Shown here: positions 17,029 through 25,047 of the stretch, in pieces
Layout: every line of letters starts with the position of its first letter
Numbering within the stretch: the stretch's first letter is position 1
Assembly (NCBI RefSeq): GCF_000243135.2
Contig: NC_019903.1
Span: 3,076,001 to 3,140,000, forward strand
Reading direction: 5' to 3'
From: Desulfitobacterium dichloroeliminans LMG P-21439
Lineage (GTDB): Bacteria; Bacillota; Desulfitobacteriia; Desulfitobacteriales; Desulfitobacteriaceae
DNA length: 64,000 nt
Notes under the pieces: model-generated
Database searches by the model: none
Told to the model about the DNA's origin: nothing
What the model saw: only the letters and a program-made list of their open reading frames with translations
Position numbers and translations under genes: made by a program

Positions 17029-17208
17029 TTATTCCTCTTTTGCTTCTGTACGATAAGAACCGTTAAAGATCGCCCGCTTGCTATATTCGTCTCCACGGGT
17101 GGTTCCTTGTAGTCCGTATTCTACCATTAGAGCTTCAAACTTTTCCCTTAGCTCAACAGCTTGTTTGGGATCCTCAGAACCTGAACTAATATTAAATGTT
17201 ACTCGCAT
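17029..17208 (-). CDS. Hypothetical 59-residue protein
   Basis: Small gene on the opposite strand to the island operons. The product starts MRVTFNISSGSEDPKQAVEL, continues with a charged helix (REKFEALMVEYGLQG) and ends NGSYRTEAKEE. There is no signal peptide and no recognised domain. The ATG has GGGAGG about ten bases upstream, and a strong terminator follows the stop, so I think it is real. It sits in the gap between the two plus-strand importer operons. Function unknown. Confidence 0.65.
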   Translation of the reverse strand: MRVTFNISSGSEDPKQAVELREKFEALMVEYGLQGTTRGDEYSKRAIFNGSYRTEAKEE

Positions 17209-17427
17209 CTTTAAACAGCCTCCCTTTCTTATAATAAATCTTCATTCATGAACCTTGTATTTTATTCTTTATAAAGTATGCTTGCAGTTTTGAATATGTG
17301 ATAGCTCCAACACAAAAGAGATTAAAAATCCCAAACACCGTTTATGCCCCTTTAGAATAAGCTGAAGGTAGAGATTTCAAATAAGGCAGAAGAAGCTCTG
17401 TCGAAATTAAAGGGGGAGATAAAAGTC

Positions 17428-18648
17428 ATGCACAAAAAAAGTTTAATCATCCAAATGGGTATTCTCTTTCTCATTATTCTTTTGAGCCTTACAGGAACCG
17501 GATGCGGGACCCAATCGAACAATGCCCCAGCGGATAAAAGGCAAGCCAGCGCAGATCCGATTAAAATTGGTCTACTCGTTCCCTACACCGGTGTATTTAC
17601 AAGTAATGGGGTAGACATCACCCGAGGGGTAGAATTATATCTAGATGAGGTGGGCTGGAAAGCGGGCGGTAGAGACCTCAAACTTATTAAAGAAGATTCT
17701 GAGATGAACGGGCAAGTGAGCCTACAAAAAACCAGGAGACTTGTAGAAAGCGAAAAAGTTGACATATTAACCGGAGTTGTAAGTAGTACTGTCGCTTATG
17801 CTATCCGAGACTATGTCGTAGGAAATGAATTACCCTTTATTATTTCTAACGCTGGGGCTCGAAACTTAACACGAGGAGATGCCAGTAAATATATCTTCCG
17901 AGTGTCCTTTGCCAATGGACAGTATGAATATCCCTTCGCCAAATACATGTTTAATGAACTGAAAATCCGCAAGGTCGTCGTTATGGCACCGGATTACGCT
18001 GCTGGCTTGGAAAAGGCCGAAGGCTTTATGATCTCCTTTAAAGAAGCAGGCGGCGAGGTCATCCAAGAAATTTATCCTAAGCTAGGCACAACCGATTATG
18101 GTCCCTATCTTGCCCAAGTCAAGGATGCTGATGCTGTATTTGTTCACTTTTCAGCAGCCGATTCCATCAAATTTGTTAAGCAATACGAAGAATACGGACT
18201 CCAAAGAATTCAACTATTTAGTGCCGGAGATCTTGTCGACGAGTCCTCTCTTCCCGGTCAAGGTGATTCTGCGTTGGGAATCATCAGTGCCCTTCATTAC
18301 AGTGCTGCTTTAACAAATTCGGAGAACCAAAACTTTGTTGAAAATTATACTTCAAAATACGGCGATGGTCCCAATATGTTTGCTGAGCAAGGATATGTCT
18401 CCGCTCAAGTTATTGTCAAAGCCCTCGAAGCCATAGGTGGAGATACTTCCGACAAAGCAAAACTTCTCGAGGCAATTCGGACCGTCCAATTTGACGCGCC
18501 TAGAGGACCATTTAAATTTGACCAGAAAACGCAGAACGTCATATTTGATACCCATATTCGTAAGGTTGAGAAAGTTAACGGCAAGTTAGTGAACACCGTA
18601 ATTAAGAGTATTCCGGATACGTCAGATTATTGGCAAGGTAATCCTTGA
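17428..18648 (+). CDS. Branched-chain amino-acid-type ABC substrate-binding lipoprotein (LivK-like)
   Basis: Periplasmic-binding-protein type I receptor of 406 residues. A lipoprotein signal ends near residue 26 (SLTGTGC). The mature part begins IKIGLLVPYTGVFTSNGVD, the family opening. It should feed the LivHMGF-type system encoded downstream. Relatives bind branched-chain amino acids, urea, short amides or aromatic acids, so the ligand is open. The start codon has GGGGGAG upstream. The gap 17209-17427 before it holds no gene; I see no clear promoter in it. Confidence 0.93.
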   Translation: MHKKSLIIQMGILFLIILLSLTGTGCGTQSNNAPADKRQASADPIKIGLLVPYTGVFTSNGVDITRGVELYLDEVGWKAGGRDLKLIKEDSEMNGQVSLQKTRRLVESEKVDILTGVVSSTVAYAIRDYVVGNELPFIISNAGARNLTRGDASKYIFRVSFANGQYEYPFAKYMFNELKIRKVVVMAPDYAAGLEKAEGFMISFKEAGGEVIQEIYPKLGTTDYGPYLAQVKDADAVFVHFSAADSIKFVKQYEEYGLQRIQLFSAGDLVDESSLPGQGDSALGIISALHYSAALTNSENQNFVENYTSKYGDGPNMFAEQGYVSAQVIVKALEAIGGDTSDKAKLLEAIRTVQFDAPRGPFKFDQKTQNVIFDTHIRKVEKVNGKLVNTVIKSIPDTSDYWQGNP

Positions 18649-18682
18649 GAAGTGTCTACTCTCACCCTTGGGAGGGAAACTA

Positions 18683-19552
18683 ATGGATCTTTCTTCACTC
18701 GTTATCCAAATCCTCAACGGAATATCTTACGGGCTACTCCTCTTCCTATTAGCCTCGGGACTTTCTCTGATTTTCGGGTTAATGGGGATTGTTAACCTTG
18801 CTCATGGTTCCTATTACATGTTAGGAGCTTATATTGGATTCGTCATCATTCAAAAAACGGGGAACTTCCTAATCGGGTTACTCGGTGCCGGTGTGGCCTT
18901 AGCCCTTTTAGGAATCCTCATGGAACGCTTCTTCTTCCGTAAGCTCTACAAGCGAGAACTGGATCAAGTCCTGATAACTTTCGGTTTTGCTTATCTATTT
19001 CTCGACGTTGCCAAATGGATCTGGGGCGGAGTCCCCCGAATTCTGCCTAAGCCTTCTTTCCTCGAGGGTTCAGTTTCTATCTTAGGCGAAGCGTTTCCCA
19101 TTTATCGCTTTGCTATGATTCTCATGGGTTTAATGATTGCCATTTCCCTCTGGCTTTTCTTGGAGAAGACTCGAACAGGAAACATTATCCGAGCCGGTGT
19201 AGACGACAAGGAAATGGTCAATGCGCTGGGGATTAACATCCAACTTTATTTTGCGGGAATCTTTGCCCTTGGGGCCTTACTTGCCGCCCTAGGTGGAGTC
19301 ATTAGCGGTCCCATTACCGGTGCCTACCCAGGTTTGGATTTTGAGATCCTTGTTCTTGCTTTGGCTGTCGTAGTCGTCGGAGGGCTAGGAACCCTTGAAG
19401 GAGCCTTCCTAGGCAGTCTCTTGATCGGGTTTGCCGAAACCTTTGGCAAAGTCCTATTTCCTGACCTCGCCATGTTCACTATCTATGTCACCATGGCTCT
19501 GGTCCTCATCTTTAAACCCTCCGGCCTATTGGGGAAGGAGGAGTTGAAGTGA
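18683..19552 (+). CDS. ABC transporter permease (LivH-like)
   Basis: Membrane subunit of 289 residues with the LivH opening SLVIQILNGISYGLLLFLLA and about eight hydrophobic segments. The conserved ATPase-contact region lies around RAGVDDKEMVNALGIN. The ATG at 18683 follows GGGAGGG; a TTG at 18668 lies upstream of that site and is less likely. It is followed with overlap by the second permease gene. Confidence 0.94.
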   Translation: MDLSSLVIQILNGISYGLLLFLLASGLSLIFGLMGIVNLAHGSYYMLGAYIGFVIIQKTGNFLIGLLGAGVALALLGILMERFFFRKLYKRELDQVLITFGFAYLFLDVAKWIWGGVPRILPKPSFLEGSVSILGEAFPIYRFAMILMGLMIAISLWLFLEKTRTGNIIRAGVDDKEMVNALGINIQLYFAGIFALGALLAALGGVISGPITGAYPGLDFEILVLALAVVVVGGLGTLEGAFLGSLLIGFAETFGKVLFPDLAMFTIYVTMALVLIFKPSGLLGKEELK

Positions 19553-20529
19553 AGATGAATAGGGGTAGCTTTCCCATTATAGGAAGTATCGTTGTCCTCC
19601 TCGCCATTGTGATCTTACCGTCACTTCTTACCGCTTATGGTCTAAGTCTCTTGACCCAAGTCCTGATATTCGGCCTGTTTGCTATGAGCCTGGATCTCTT
19701 AGTTGGTTATACCGGTCTGGTCTCCTTTAACCATGCTTCCTTCTTCGGCGTGGGAGCCTATACTGCTGCAATCCTTGTCACTCGAGGAGTAGAAAATTTT
19801 TGGTTAACTCTTCTAGGTGGAGTTTTCATTTCTCTTCTCCTCGCGTTTCTGCTCGGTTCATTGGTCTTGAGGAGTTCGGGTCCCTATTTTCTAATGATTA
19901 CCTTAGCCTTTGGGCAAATGATTTTTGCTCTCGCCTGGAGATGGCGTTCCTTAACCGGTGGTGATGACGGTCTATCCGGAGTTCCTCGACCGAATCTTGG
20001 CTTACCCATTTCCATGTGGGATTCTCAGAATTTTTATTATCTTGTCCTTGTTTTCTTTGTTCTGTCTAGCGTCGTCCTATGGAGAATCGTTCGTTCCAAA
20101 CTAGGACGCGTTATTATCGGGGTCAGAGAAAGCGAATCTCGAATGCAAGCCCTAGGCTATAACACTTGGTTAATAAAATACCTATCCTACGCTATTGCCG
20201 GCGGATTTGCCGGGTTAGCCGGCGTTCTCTTTGTCTACTTCAATGGGTTTATTAGCCCTCAACAACTGGATTGGTCCATGTCCGGCCTCGTCATCCTAAT
20301 GGTTATCATAGGTGGGTCAGGAACTTTAGTCGGACCAGTCATAGGAGCCGGTAGCATTTTCATCCTGCAAAACCTCATCAGTGCACAAACTGAGCGTTGG
20401 CCAATGTCCATGGGAATCATATTCATCCTCTGCGTCATGTATCTCCGTGATGGTGTGGTCGGACACACCATCAAACTAAGCAAAAAGGGTCTGAAGAACT
20501 ATGAACGCTTTAGAAATAATGAACGCTAA
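19549..20529 (+). CDS. ABC transporter permease (LivM-like)
   Basis: Second membrane subunit, 326 residues, about nine hydrophobic segments. The family stretches DLLVGYTGLVSFNHASFFGVGAYTAA (read in parts) and GVRESESRMQALGYN are present. It starts at GTG overlapping the livH-like stop, behind AGGAGG; an ATG two codons later is the alternative. Its end overlaps the ATPase gene by 29 bases, indicating a tightly coupled operon. Confidence 0.94.
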   Translation: MKMNRGSFPIIGSIVVLLAIVILPSLLTAYGLSLLTQVLIFGLFAMSLDLLVGYTGLVSFNHASFFGVGAYTAAILVTRGVENFWLTLLGGVFISLLLAFLLGSLVLRSSGPYFLMITLAFGQMIFALAWRWRSLTGGDDGLSGVPRPNLGLPISMWDSQNFYYLVLVFFVLSSVVLWRIVRSKLGRVIIGVRESESRMQALGYNTWLIKYLSYAIAGGFAGLAGVLFVYFNGFISPQQLDWSMSGLVILMVIIGGSGTLVGPVIGAGSIFILQNLISAQTERWPMSMGIIFILCVMYLRDGVVGHTIKLSKKGLKNYERFRNNER

Positions 20530-21199
20530 TAAAACGTTTGGGGGGCTTGCAGTATTGCAAGATGTCTCCCTCTCTGTCGAAGTGGGAGAAAGAAGAGCTA
20601 TCATAGGCCCTAACGGCGCGGGAAAAACTACGCTTTTCAATGTCATTAGTGGCACTCTTCCTCTCAACTCGGGGAAAATCTCGCTTTTTGGCAAACGATC
20701 TGAACACCTTTCCCCTTACCGCAGAGCCCGTGCAGGCCTAGCTCGCACCTTTCAACAGAACAATCTCTTCTTTAATTTAACTCTTTTAGAAAATATCCAT
20801 CTGGCTATACTCCCCCATCTAACTCAATCGTCGCCCCAGAAATTTCTTGAAACTTGGGGTTGGTGGGAAAAGCGTGATATACATGTGAAGGAGCTTTCCT
20901 ATGGAGATCAACGGCAAGTCGAGCTGCTGCTAGCTCTGGCTCAATTCCCCCGCTTACTCCTCCTTGATGAACCTACAGCAGGTATGTCCTCCGTAGAAAC
21001 CCAAAAAATCACTTCGATGATTCGCAATCTCTCCCGAGAAATCACCGTCCTGATTATCGAACATGATATGGAGGTTGTATTTGATCTCGCCGATCGTATT
21101 ACTGTTCTGAATTATGGTCAGGTGCTGTTTGAAGGGTCTCAAGAAGAAGTGCGCTCCGATCAGCGAGTCAAGGAAGTTTATCTGGGTACAACCGATTAG
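20501..21199 (+). CDS. ABC transporter ATPase (LivG-like)
   Basis: Nucleotide-binding subunit of 232 residues. Walker A is GPNGAGKTT, the Q-loop is ARTFQQNNLF, the signature is reduced to LSYGDQRQ and Walker B is LLLLDEPTAGMS. The LivG-type ending includes IIEHDMEVVFDLADRI. It is about 20 residues shorter than the usual LivG, with a compact helical domain. It overlaps the permease gene upstream and precedes the second ATPase by 13 bases. Confidence 0.94.
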   Translation: MNALEIMNANKTFGGLAVLQDVSLSVEVGERRAIIGPNGAGKTTLFNVISGTLPLNSGKISLFGKRSEHLSPYRRARAGLARTFQQNNLFFNLTLLENIHLAILPHLTQSSPQKFLETWGWWEKRDIHVKELSYGDQRQVELLLALAQFPRLLLLDEPTAGMSSVETQKITSMIRNLSREITVLIIEHDMEVVFDLADRITVLNYGQVLFEGSQEEVRSDQRVKEVYLGTTD

Positions 21200-21212
21200 A
21201 AGAGGTGCCACT

Positions 21213-21911
21213 ATGCTTAAGCTTAGGGATGTTCATGCTCATTATGGGGAGAGTCATATCCTTCAAGGGGTTTCACTCGAGGTTGAAAAGGGTTCTGTTG
21301 TTGCCTTATTAGGGCGCAATGGCATGGGAAAGACCACAACAATCCATTCGATTATCGGCATTAATCCGCCCAGTCAAGGGGAAATTACCTTTCGAAATCA
21401 TCGGATCAGCGGACTCCACTCGTTTAAAATAGCCCAGATGGGGATAGCTCTTGTCCCCCAAGGAAGAAGAATCTTCCGTTCCCTCACAGTCAAAGATAAT
21501 CTAATGATAGGGTATAGCAAGAAAACAGCAGCTGCGACAGATATTCTCAATCGGATCTACGAATTATTCCCGATCCTCGAAGAACGCTCGAAACAGCCAG
21601 GAAAGAAATTAAGTGGTGGAGAACAGCAAATGCTTGCTATTGGGCGAGCGATGATGACTGAACCTGATTTGCTCTTAATGGATGAACCTTTTGAGGGTCT
21701 TGCGCCAACCATCATCAAAGAAATTGGCGAAAAGATCTTTAATCTAAAAAACTCCGGGCTATCGATCCTTTTAGTCGAACAAAATATCCGCTTTGCAACC
21801 AAAATAGCGGACTTTATCTATATCATGAACAAAGGAAAAATTGTATACGGAGGGACTCCAGAACAGTTCCATGCAGATGAAGAAAATCTCAAAAAGTTTA
21901 TCGAAATCTAA
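21213..21911 (+). CDS. ABC transporter ATPase (LivF-like)
   Basis: Second nucleotide-binding subunit, 232 residues from the ATG at 21213 (MLKLRDVHAHYGES), which has AGAGGTG upstream. Walker A is GRNGMGKTT, the Q-loop is LVPQGRRIF, the signature is LSGGEQQ and Walker B is LLLMDEPFEGL. The H-loop is VEQNIRFA. It completes the LivKHMGF-type importer. Extension of the open frame back to 21114 lies inside the LivG gene and is not needed. Confidence 0.94.
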   Translation: MLKLRDVHAHYGESHILQGVSLEVEKGSVVALLGRNGMGKTTTIHSIIGINPPSQGEITFRNHRISGLHSFKIAQMGIALVPQGRRIFRSLTVKDNLMIGYSKKTAAATDILNRIYELFPILEERSKQPGKKLSGGEQQMLAIGRAMMTEPDLLLMDEPFEGLAPTIIKEIGEKIFNLKNSGLSILLVEQNIRFATKIADFIYIMNKGKIVYGGTPEQFHADEENLKKFIEI

Positions 21912-21929
21912 CAATGCTGGAGGTCTGAA

Positions 21930-22478
21930 ATGACAAACGACCCGAGCTATCAAAAACTTTTTTCAGATGGAGTAAAGCTCCATGAGCTCGGTATTGCAGG
22001 GGATAAAAACGCTGTAAAAAAGGCCTGCGATATCTTTGCAAAGCTTCATAAAGCTGATCCTCAAGACCACCTCGCTGAAGCTTATTTCGGAAGTTCAACC
22101 GCTCTTTTAGGGCGGGACTCTATTGACCCAAACCAAAAGCTGAAGCTTACCCTCAGAGGAATAAAAATGCTAGACAAAGTAATCGCCAAGGACCCTCAAA
22201 ATATTGAAACTCGGAGCATTCGAGCTTATGTAAACTTTAACCTGCCCGAGATGGTCTTTCATCGTACCGGTTCAGCGGTTGAGGATTTTAATACACTCAT
22301 CACTATGTATGAGCATGACAAAAAAGCAATTAGTGAGGATTTTTACCACCAAGTGCTCTATGATCTAGGGGTCGCTTATAAACGAGTGGGAAAAATAGAG
22401 CAGATGAAGACGGTTTGGGCTAAACTCTCCCAAATGACGAAGGATCCAATAATTCTTAAAAAGATTGCACAGGAGTAG
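21930..22478 (+). CDS. 182-residue single-unit relative of the 933-residue repeat protein
   Basis: The whole protein aligns with one of the three units of the gene at 14070. Landmarks are SDGVKLHELGIAGDKNAVKK, AYFGSSTALLGRDS, GIKMLDKVIAKDPQN, FHRTGSAVEDFNTLITMYE and LYDLGVAYKRVGK. It has no signal peptide or basic tail and is probably a cytosolic TPR-like helical protein. It is the last gene of the second importer operon, 18 bases after the LivF-like gene. Each importer operon of the island thus ends with a protein of this family. Function unknown. Confidence 0.88.
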   Translation: MTNDPSYQKLFSDGVKLHELGIAGDKNAVKKACDIFAKLHKADPQDHLAEAYFGSSTALLGRDSIDPNQKLKLTLRGIKMLDKVIAKDPQNIETRSIRAYVNFNLPEMVFHRTGSAVEDFNTLITMYEHDKKAISEDFYHQVLYDLGVAYKRVGKIEQMKTVWAKLSQMTKDPIILKKIAQE

Positions 22479-22520
22479 GCCCTAAAAATTACTGGAACAA
22501 GATTAAGTTTTTGAGTACTT

Positions 22521-22563
22521 ACAGCCATGATCGAACATATCGAATCATGGCTGTTCTCTTTTC
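22521..22563 (+). terminator. Intrinsic terminator after the LivKHMGF-type operon
   Basis: ACAGCCATGAT (22521-22531) and ATCATGGCTGT (22544-22554) form a perfect 11-bp stem followed by TCTCTTTTCT. Confidence 0.85.
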
Positions 22564-22588
22564 TATATCTCTACCTCGTAGGTTTTAC

Positions 22589-22849
22589 TCACAGCCACTT
22601 ATCTATTTCGGGGTACTGATTAAGAAGATCATTCTTATCTATAGAATATGGCCAGAATCTATTGAAAAATCCTGTATACATATAATCTATTTCCTCTACA
22701 CTACCTGCCTGTTTACAGGAAGGGCAATAATCGAGGGTATCCCTTTGGTCAGAAATTCTAGTGATATTAAAGGTAATCTCTTCCCATTCAGAGGCCCAAT
22801 GATGTGCACCACATTTCTTGCATTCATAGATCTTTTCCAATACCAACAC
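22589..22849 (-). CDS. Small zinc-ribbon-like protein
   Basis: An 86-residue protein on the minus strand within the island. It has two CxxC pairs, YECKKCGAHHW near the N-terminus and DYCPSCKQAG near residue 43, about 30 residues apart, which suggests one zinc site. The C-terminus is aromatic-rich (GFFNRFWPYSI). The start is uncertain: GTG at 22849 or TTG codons just downstream. There is no recognised family and no operon partner. It may be a regulator or a remnant. Confidence 0.6.
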   Translation of the reverse strand: MLVLEKIYECKKCGAHHWASEWEEITFNITRISDQRDTLDYCPSCKQAGSVEEIDYMYTGFFNRFWPYSIDKNDLLNQYPEIDKWL

Positions 22850-23006
22850 CCCGCTTTAGCGACCATATAAAATTTTATTCCATAATATGCCAAATATTTT
22901 TTTTTGCTCCTTAATCCTTTCTTCACCTTTGTTTAGTTTTTGAATACATTATTCTGACGTTATTTTGGAATTAAGTGGACATTTTAAGAAACGGAGATGA
23001 AATTGC

Positions 23007-24122
23007 TTGGAAAAGGAAAAAGGTACCCGACGTGAGGTTTGGTTTGACGGTAGAAATCTCCCTATTAATCGCCAAGAAATATGGAGTTTAATTAATAACT
23101 CGGTGATCGAAAAAATTATTCTTACTAAACCCCAATGGGACGAAGGGCACTACCCTTTAAAAACACGGGTTATGATCGAAATATCTACACGAGAAGAAAT
23201 TGATAATCTTTGTATTGAGACAACGGTTCTCTCAAAGGACCAAGATCTCTTAAAATATGCCCAAGCAAAAGGTCACAAAACTTGCGTATTCTTCGATATC
23301 GTCGGCCGGACTGCTTTAGAATCCGCTTGGCAAGACGCTGAAAATTATGACTATACCCTCGTCGATTTTGACTTGCCCACGAATATTCCCCTTGAACTCA
23401 TCATCGCTAGACTTCAACAAGGAAAAACAAGTATCCTCAAACCAGTATCCACTCTGACCGATATGGAAGTATGCTTCGGTGTCATGGAGCAAGGGAGTGA
23501 CGGAGTTACCTTTGCCAGTACAGATATCCATGAAATTATAAGAGTATGTGATTACTTGCAAAAGGATAACATCGCAAAGCTTAATCTTCAGCCCTTAACT
23601 GTTACTGAGGTTCGCCATATTGGTATGGGGCTGAGATCCTGTATTGATACCACCGGCATCATGACTCAAGACGAAGGAATGCTCATTGGCTCTACTTCCC
23701 AAGGCGGAATCTTTGTGTGTTCGGAGACCCATTACCTCCCTTATATGAATCTACGCCCCTTCCGAGTAAATGCCGGAGCCGTCCATTCCTATGTCTGGAT
23801 GCCTAATAACACTGCAGAATATCTTACCGATCTTGCAGCAGGAAGCCATGTCCTCTGCGTAAACACCCAAGGAGAAATCCGGACTCTCAGCGTGGGGCGC
23901 ATAAAAACAGAAGTACGGCCTTTACTCCTCATTAAGGGAGAGGCCGCAGGCAGAGATATCAACGTCATTGTTCAAGATGACTGGCATATTCGCATCATGG
24001 GGGCAGAGGGAAAACCCAAAAATGCGACTCTCATTAAACCTGGGGACCAACTTCTATCCTTCGTAGGCGAGCCAGGGCGTCACGTAGGTATTAAAGTGAA
24101 TGAAACCATCCTAGAAAAGTAA
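23007..24122 (+). CDS. 3-dehydroquinate synthase II family (AroB'/GriH-like)
   Basis: NAD-dependent enzyme of 371 residues in the archaeal-type DHQ synthase family. The conserved core is visible as DEGMLIGSTSQGGIFVCSE, NLRPFRVNAGAVHSYVWMP and the C-terminal RHVGIKV. In methanogens it turns the aldolase product into dehydroquinate. In Streptomyces the homologue GriH makes 3-amino-4-hydroxybenzoate from the GriI product. It starts at TTG with GGAGA upstream and is paired with the aldolase gene 54 bases downstream. Placement in an island with ligases and an amidohydrolase favours the AHBA-type reaction over the shikimate route, but sequence reading alone cannot separate them. Confidence 0.93.
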   Translation: MEKEKGTRREVWFDGRNLPINRQEIWSLINNSVIEKIILTKPQWDEGHYPLKTRVMIEISTREEIDNLCIETTVLSKDQDLLKYAQAKGHKTCVFFDIVGRTALESAWQDAENYDYTLVDFDLPTNIPLELIIARLQQGKTSILKPVSTLTDMEVCFGVMEQGSDGVTFASTDIHEIIRVCDYLQKDNIAKLNLQPLTVTEVRHIGMGLRSCIDTTGIMTQDEGMLIGSTSQGGIFVCSETHYLPYMNLRPFRVNAGAVHSYVWMPNNTAEYLTDLAAGSHVLCVNTQGEIRTLSVGRIKTEVRPLLLIKGEAAGRDINVIVQDDWHIRIMGAEGKPKNATLIKPGDQLLSFVGEPGRHVGIKVNETILEK

Positions 24123-24176
24123 TAAGACAAGGGACATAAATTCCTTGTCCCGAAGCAATTACAGGAGGACAAACGA

Positions 24177-24995
24177 GTGGCTGGGAAAGAAATTCGCCTA
24201 AAACGTCTCTTTAAAAGCTCCGATCGGATTATCATCGTACCCATGGACCATGGAGTTACAGCTGGACCCATCGAAGGAATAGAGGATGTTCCAAAGACTG
24301 TTCGCTTTATTACTCAAGGAAAGGCTGATGCTATCGTCCTTCATAAAGGTCTTGTTCCTCAAGTTTCTCATCTTTTAGGAGCTAGCCAATGTGAACTCAT
24401 CCTTCATCTTTCCGCATCCTCAAATATTTCCCCAGATTCTCAACGTAAAGAACTTGTTTCTACCGTAGAGCATGCTATCAGGCTGGGGGCGACAGCTGTT
24501 TCTATTCATGTCAACTTGGGTAACCCCTCTGAATCGCATATGTTGCGGGACTTTGGCAGAATATCTGAGGACTGTCAACGCTGGGGAATCCCCTTACTCG
24601 CTATGATGTACGTCAGAGATGGTTCTGCAGGAAGCGAGTTTGATCCGGGAAAAGTGAAACATGCTGCCCGCATTGCCCAAGAACTAGGGGCAGATATTAT
24701 TAAAGTCAATTATACCGGATCAATAGAATCTTTTTGGGAAGTGACCCGAGGTGTTAAGGTTCCTGTCGTCATTGCCGGCGGTCCAAAAACATCAACTGTA
24801 GCCCAACTATTATTCATGGTTTATGATGCTCTTCAGGCTGGTGCCCAAGGAATTTCTATCGGTAGAAACATCTTCCAAGCTCCGGACCCAGCCCAATTAT
24901 TAAGTACCATTCGTCTAATCACAGATTCACAAATCACCCGAGATAAACTGGAAGAATTGACTCAAGCCTTAGTCCAGGGAAGTCGTATCCCATAA
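24177..24995 (+). CDS. ADH-synthase-type class I aldolase (AroA'/GriI-like)
   Basis: Fructose-bisphosphate aldolase class I-like enzyme of 272 residues. The opening PMDHGVTAGPIEG and the Schiff-base region ADIIKVNYTGS are typical of 2-amino-3,7-dideoxy-D-threo-hept-6-ulosonate synthase. The phosphate site is VIAGGPKTS and SIGRNIFQ. Relatives condense aspartate semialdehyde with either a 6-deoxy-5-ketofructose phosphate donor (archaeal shikimate route) or dihydroxyacetone phosphate (GriI, leading to 3-amino-4-hydroxybenzoate). GTG start behind AGGAGG. It is the last gene of the island and converges on rng. Confidence 0.93.
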   Translation: MAGKEIRLKRLFKSSDRIIIVPMDHGVTAGPIEGIEDVPKTVRFITQGKADAIVLHKGLVPQVSHLLGASQCELILHLSASSNISPDSQRKELVSTVEHAIRLGATAVSIHVNLGNPSESHMLRDFGRISEDCQRWGIPLLAMMYVRDGSAGSEFDPGKVKHAARIAQELGADIIKVNYTGSIESFWEVTRGVKVPVVIAGGPKTSTVAQLLFMVYDALQAGAQGISIGRNIFQAPDPAQLLSTIRLITDSQITRDKLEELTQALVQGSRIP

Positions 24996-25006
24996 TATGC
25001 CGTCTG

Positions 25007-25047
25007 ACAAAAAAAGGGTTGAAGATCTCACTAGACCTTCAACCCTT
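25007..25047 (-). terminator. Terminator shared at the rng / aldolase junction
   Basis: AAGGGTTGAAG (25014-25024) and CTTCAACCCTT (25037-25047) form a perfect stem. On the minus strand it is followed by seven T, and its first arm overlaps the rng stop codon. On the plus strand it lies 19 bases after the aldolase stop and could also end that transcript. It marks the right border of the island. Confidence 0.9.

Noticed and set aside
21114-21212. Longer N-terminus for the LivF-like ATPase
   Set aside because: The 33 extra codons lie inside the LivG-like gene and are unlike any ATPase N-terminus.
23007-24995. Canonical shikimate pathway role for the DHQ synthase II and aldolase pair
   Set aside because: Not excluded, but ranked second. 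The pair lies with ligases and an amidohydrolase rather than with other aro genes, and Firmicutes normally have the standard aroF/aroB route.
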